Assembly: GCF_022605725.1 (NCBI RefSeq)
Contig: NC_065556.1
Span: 5,890,001-5,954,000 of the forward strand
Length of the DNA: 64,000 nucleotides
Direction: 5' to 3'
Source: Anthonomus grandis grandis
Taxonomy: Eukaryota > Arthropoda > Insecta > Coleoptera > Curculionidae
Shown here: in pieces, positions 60,020 to 64,000 of the stretch
Layout: the number at the start of each line of letters is the position of its first letter
Numbering within the stretch: position 1 is the first letter of the stretch
Translations under genes and position numbers: made by a program
The notes under the pieces: model-generated
What the model was told of the DNA's origin: nothing
Databases searched by the model: none
What the model saw: only the letters and a program-made list of their open reading frames with translations

Positions 60020-62643
60020 CCTTCATGTGACTGGAAAGGTATCCGGGTACCTTTTCAGTTTTCAGATATGAATATCTTTTTAACTCACCTTCGATGAAGC
60101 TTGTACTTTTGTGACATTTCTTAATTTGGTTTTTTTAAGTTATTGTTAAAATTTGAAATTATTTTTTTTTTATTTTCAAAGTAAATAGGGTGTAAAAAAT
60201 TTTCACCCATAGTTGACTGGATGGTTACCCGGGTACCTATACTATGTTTATATTACTTATAAAATTTTTAAGAGTTAAATTCATATGTTTTATTATATAT
60301 ACAGTAATAAGAAGTCATAGAAAACTACAGTGAGGTATACATTAACGCAACATAGCAAACAAACACTTAAAATCACTAAAAAACATTACTTATGAATTAC
60401 AGTTTTGACAAATAGTTTGAAGTTTGAGCCACTGAATGCTCATTACAAACTGGTTTGGAGCACGATTTACAGGCTTTACGAGTTTTTCTCTGTTTATGGG
60501 TTCGATCTCGGCATATTTGGCAACTACCAACCACCTTTACACGTCCAGATGCATCTCATTCACAAACTGCTTGTTCTCTAACTGGATTATCTAAAGGAAC
60601 AGGCATTCGTCGGTGAAGTACCATTTCTATAGCCTGACGAGTAAAATGATTACCAACAACTTTTGGAATTTGGGATCTTATTTGGATACTTGACAAACAC
60701 AGCTCATTACCAAGATCTTTTAAAAATCGCCGACGTTGATCAGTAGCTTTGAAAGAAGGTTTAGGTTCCTTGTATATACAATAAGAAGCTAAACTAGCAA
60801 CGTCAATTATGTAAAAAAAAAATGCAAATGGCCAGCGATTTGTTCTACGTTTGACAGTATATTCACATAGGATTTGGTCCATAGTGTCAACATCGCCTTT
60901 AGTTTTGTTATAATATTTGTTAATTTCAGGCTTTGCAACAGAAGTATTGTCTACTTCTCCTGTTGTGTGCATAGTTGATAAAAAAATCACAGTCTTGTTT
61001 TTTTTTTGGAACATAAGAGCACAATGTAGCATCTTTGTTGAATGCAAAAATGGTTGAATTTATGGCTCTATCTTTTTGTGCTTGCATATTGCAAGGTAAA
61101 AACGTTTTATTTATTCTAAATGTTCCTACTAAAGTCATATTCTAAGAATTTAAAGTACGAGCAAGTTGCAAACTTGTAAAAAAATTGTCTGTTGTGATAT
61201 TTCTTCCTGATCCCTTATAATGTGCAACTAAGTCCAATACTGTTCTCTCACCAATATTTTCCTGACGTTCACCACCTGGTGGTTTTCCGGTATATAGCTG
61301 ACCCTTTAGAGGATAGGAATTTATCGTATCACAAGCCCAAAAAAACTTTATTCCATATTTCGCTGGTTTCGAGGGAATGTACTGGGTAAACTTAGTGTGT
61401 CCTCTATATGGAAATAATTGTTCATCTACTGTAATACACTTTATTGGCCGATAATTTTTTGCCAAATTTGAATTCAGCATAATCCAGATATCTCAAATTG
61501 GAGCTGCTTTATCTGTCTTTGCACGTTCTATACGCGTATTCTGGTCATCAAACCGAATAAATCTTAGAAACATTTTGAAGCGATTACGAGGCATAGCTGT
61601 GCGAAACAAAGGGAGCGAATCCATCTTCCACATTTCAGAAATATGTTCTTTATTGAACCTATGTAAACCAGCAGTAATTAGAATTCCGAAAAATGCATCT
61701 AGTTCTACATCAGTAAATGGAATAAATACTTTTGAAGAAAATGTTTTTGGCGGCTTAGTTATTGCCAATAACCTTTGGTTAAATTCTTCCGTAACTCTAT
61801 TCCCTTTTTTATTGCTATATTTTAGAATCAGGATACACATTTCTGGGGATATAATAGTTTTAAAAATGTCTTTGGGCGTATATAAACGACTGGCTGGTGC
61901 ACCACTTTTTTCACGCAAAATATTTCGACCTACCGTTTGTCGTTGTGGTGTAGGTGAGTCATTCCACTGAGTGCCATGTTTACTAGTCCAATGGAATTGT
62001 GAAGCTAAATTTGGATGAACGTCATCATCATCATCAGACTCCGAATCTTTTAGCTCTACAACAGGATCGTTTTCAACATCAGAATCCTCGCCCTCTCCAT
62101 CTGACAGATGTGGAATATACTCCTCTTCATCAGAAGCAATAAATGGCTCTTCTTCTTCATCACTTAGGTGTTCTAAGGCTTCTTCTAATTCCGAATAGGT
62201 CAACCTATTATAATATTCCTATTATTATTTAATTTACCTTCTTTTGTACTCTGTATTAACTTTGACATTTTACCTATTATTTAAAAATAATAAATATATT
62301 TGTTTTACCTTGTCTTCCGCCATCTTCCTCTTGCACTATCGCTTCGACTAGGACCGGCCTCACTATCCGACATTTTAACGTATATAAAAAATACTTTAGA
62401 TTTAACGTAATTCAAACTCTACTCAAGTAGGTACAATGCGTTACTGACGAATATGAATTGATTTTGTGCAAAAACATAAACAGTCCGAGGCGCCAGAGAT
62501 AGGGAAAAACCCACACAGATGTGCATGTTTATAGTTAAGGGTAGAAATTCACAGAGAAAGCCACGACTCTATATAAAATACATAGTAGGTACCCGGGTAC
62601 CCACGCCGTCCTTAGAATGTATTTTTTCCCAGTCACATAAGGG
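60020..62643 (-). mobile_element. piggyBac-family element, nearly complete (copy 3)
   Basis: The left end reads TTAA (60016-60019) then CCTTCATGTGACTGG. The right end, read inversely, is CCCTTATGTGACTGG, followed outside by TTCA (62644-62647), a one-base variant of TTAA. The length is 2,624 bp. The perfect palindrome GGTACCCGGGTACC lies near the right end (62588-62601). Close variants lie at 60038-60051 and 60223-60238, the latter within an internal direct repeat of the left terminus (TGACTGG...CCGGGTACC). The transposase spans 60397-62375 on the minus strand. The ends and ORF are much better preserved than in copies 1 and 2. Confidence 0.9.
60397..62375 (-). pseudogene. piggyBac transposase, almost intact (copy 3)
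   Basis: A short first exon from 62375 (MSDSEAGPSRSDSARGRW) is followed by AT-rich DNA with GT and AG sites, a possible intron of about 120 bp. The main frame from 62203 has a long acidic head, SQFHWTSKHGTQW, and the DDE_Tnp_1_7 core: ELDAFFGILITAGLHRFNKE, VDEQLFPYRGHTKF (first Asp), NITTDNFFTSLQLA (second Asp) and GDVDTMDQILCEYTVKR (third Asp region). A C-terminal cysteine-rich finger (CQIC, CKSCSKPVC) ends at 60397. I find three in-frame stops (TGA near 61491, TAG near 61139, TGA near 60556) and one frameshift in a T run near 61000. Homology resumes in frame after each stop, so decay is recent. All three catalytic Asp blocks are present. Confidence 0.9.
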
Positions 62644-62647
62644 TTCA

Positions 62648-63185
62648 AAAAAATGCTAATAATTTATCAAAAACACAAAAATTTATTGTAGTGTACCACG
62701 GAATTATTAATATATGAAAATAAAATATTGAAAACTCAAAATAACAAAATTTAAATAAAAAATTAAAAGAAAAGAAAAAGTAATTGTAAATGCATTGCAT
62801 TACCCCTGTTGATAATATTAGTTTGGCATCTGTTTTGCATGCTCCTAATTAAATTGTCAATGTCGTTTGACTTAATTTTTTTTATTCAATAATTTATTTG
62901 CCCCTTTGTACAAACATTTTTACAATGAAATAAAACATTTTGGCTAAAAAAGAACGAAAGCTAAGCTAAAGAAGAACTATAGCCAGTTTTTAACTGGCCT
63001 ATAATTCCTGCCTTTATTTATTAGCCTTATTGCCAATTTGTGAGATTGGTAATTTTGGTAATTTTTTACAATTTATCACATTGTCTGGTCATTATCAAAA
63101 ATGCTATCAGTGAAAAAAACGAATCAGCACGCTACATCCAAGGTTATCGTTCACCAAAGCGCATCGGCCAGTATTTATACAGTAT
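62648..63185. other. No gene seen
   Basis: AT-rich sequence between the piggyBac and the PIF/Harbinger element. Confidence 0.4.
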
Positions 63186-63857
63186 AGAGACTACCCTTAG
63201 TGCTGGTATACACGATCCGGTTTCAACGGATGCGGTTGAAACGGGTGCGTTTGTTATGGGATATACGCTATACACACTGCGTTGAAAACGGAGATGCACT
63301 AAAAAAATCTTATATTTAATTGCTTTGAGACTTTTATAGAGAGATAATGTCTTCATTGCTAATAATTATTAAAGATCTTGCAGCAGAAGATCTTTTGCGA
63401 GAGTCAGTATAACGCAAACATTAAAGGCATCCATAATTTGAAAGTGGTGTAGAAAAAAAAATCGACGAATTTTATACAAATATTTGGCACTATTATATTG
63501 ATAAGTTTTTCAATTATTATAAAATGTCTAAAAAATCATTTGGCGAATTTTTAACTTTGTTAAAACAAGATATTTAATGTAATAATTTGGGTGAATATTA
63601 TTAAAAACGCGCGTTACAACCAGAACGTGTATCGCGATACATTTAAGTACGTGTGCTGGCTAGTTACCATCCTGTCGTCTTACGTCCGTTTCTACCGCAA
63701 CAAGCCGCATTTCTCTTCCGTCGATGCGGTACTAACGCATCGTGTATCGCTTCCTATTTAAACCTACATATGTACTGTCGTACCAATGCGGTACTGCTGC
63801 ATTTCTACTGCATCCGTTGAAACCGGATCGTGTATACCCGCACTAAGGGTAGTCTCT
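63186..63857. mobile_element. PIF/Harbinger-type element, shortened
   Basis: Inverted arms of about 58 bp (63186-63243 and 63800-63857) share AGAGACTACCCTTAGTGC, ACACGATCCGGTTTCAACGG and most bases between. Interior DNA near the ends is dense in CGCATCGTGTAT and ATGCGGTAC-type words, likely transposase-binding sites. A short N-terminal piece of a Harbinger transposase is recognisable inside. If the TIR starts at GTGC (63200), TTA and TAA lie directly outside, recalling the TWA target preference of PIF/Harbinger, but the outer AGAGACTACCC is itself part of the inverted repeat, so the true end is unsure. At 672 bp it is non-autonomous. Confidence 0.75.
63385..63580 (+). pseudogene. PIF/Harbinger transposase, N-terminal fragment
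   Basis: The plus strand reads FESGVEKKIDEF... then DKFFNYYKMSKKSFGEFLTL and LLKQDI before a stop. The K-F-F-N-Y-F-R-M-S-x-x-x-F-D-E-L-L-x-L-L motif is the conserved start of Harbinger nuclease proteins. No catalytic part is present. Confidence 0.7.
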
Positions 63858-63897
63858 TGCAACGTTTTAAGTTATTTTAAGTATTGTGTAGTAAACT

Positions 63898-64000
63898 ATG
63901 GAACAAATAGAACTATTAAGTGATATGAAAAATCGGTTTACCAATCTATTGTCTAAATTAATTTCAGCAAAAATTCAAAATACATTGATTCTTCGTATGA
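63898..64000 (+). CDS. Open frame running off the window end, product unknown
   Basis: An ATG at 63898 opens MEQIELLSDMKNRFTNLLSK and remains open for 34 codons to the last base. It could be the first exon of a gene or the start of a retroelement gag, or chance. There is no motif. A start within 40 bp of the PIF element end is the only context. Confidence 0.2.
   Translation, partial: MEQIELLSDMKNRFTNLLSKLISAKIQNTLILRM

Noticed and set aside
61575..61970. 131-codon plus-strand frame
   Set aside because: It is the antisense of the piggyBac transposase N-terminal domain.

Overview
This window looks like arthropod, most likely insect, genomic DNA: very AT-rich, with no operons and no host gene I can recognise. 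Nearly every protein-like segment belongs to a transposable element in some state of decay. The mixture (piggyBac, DD41D mariner, a DD82E Tc1/mariner relative, Tigger/pogo, PIF/Harbinger, Jockey-type and R4/Dong-type LINEs, Ty3/gypsy, BEL/Pao) is what one expects in a TE-rich insect, perhaps a beetle. The host assignment is inference. No rRNA, tRNA, CRISPR array or single-copy gene was found.

Layout. 1.6-3.9 kb: a full-length piggyBac with perfect TIRs and TTAA duplications, abutting a mariner C-terminal relic, then a complete 1.76 kb DD41D mariner (4.47-6.23 kb). 7.0-9.1 kb: a DD82E (Sailor-like) element. 10.3-12.0 kb: two unlike Jockey-type gag fragments in tandem, one in a GC-rich island. 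13.1-14.6 kb: a cysteine-rich gene relic and a LINE RT relic. 16.9-19.5 kb: a LINE RT split by a second piggyBac. 22.5-26.8 kb: a minus-strand gypsy element with a recognisable LTR promoter, a 23-copy 30-bp tandem array in its 3' region, and a 996-bp DNA element inside its integrase. 27.0-31.8 kb: three R4/Dong-like LINE copies head-to-tail, joined by (TAA)n tracts. A fourth copy lies at 44.3-45.5 kb, also between TAA tracts. 34.5-41 kb: mariner, LINE, BEL/Pao and DUF7869-like relics. 41.3-43.0 and 46.7-48.4 kb: two more DD41D mariners. 49.5-53.4 kb: two LINE relics. 57.3-58.9 kb: Tigger. 60.0-62.6 kb: a third, almost intact piggyBac. 63.2-63.9 kb: a shortened PIF/Harbinger element.

The clearest non-routine signals are structural. 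Three mariners share two-tier terminal inverted repeats: an outer CAGTG end and an inner TA-flanked CAGGGTG-like end. Dong-like LINEs are fused to one another through TAA microsatellites. The gypsy element carries a tandem array between pol and its 3' LTR remnant. An unclassified DNA element has a 7-bp target duplication that restores the integrase frame when removed. Two piggyBac families carry repeated subterminal palindromes. The remaining stretches (about half the window) are AT-rich DNA with no gene I can support. A few blocks of higher complexity there could be host regulatory DNA.
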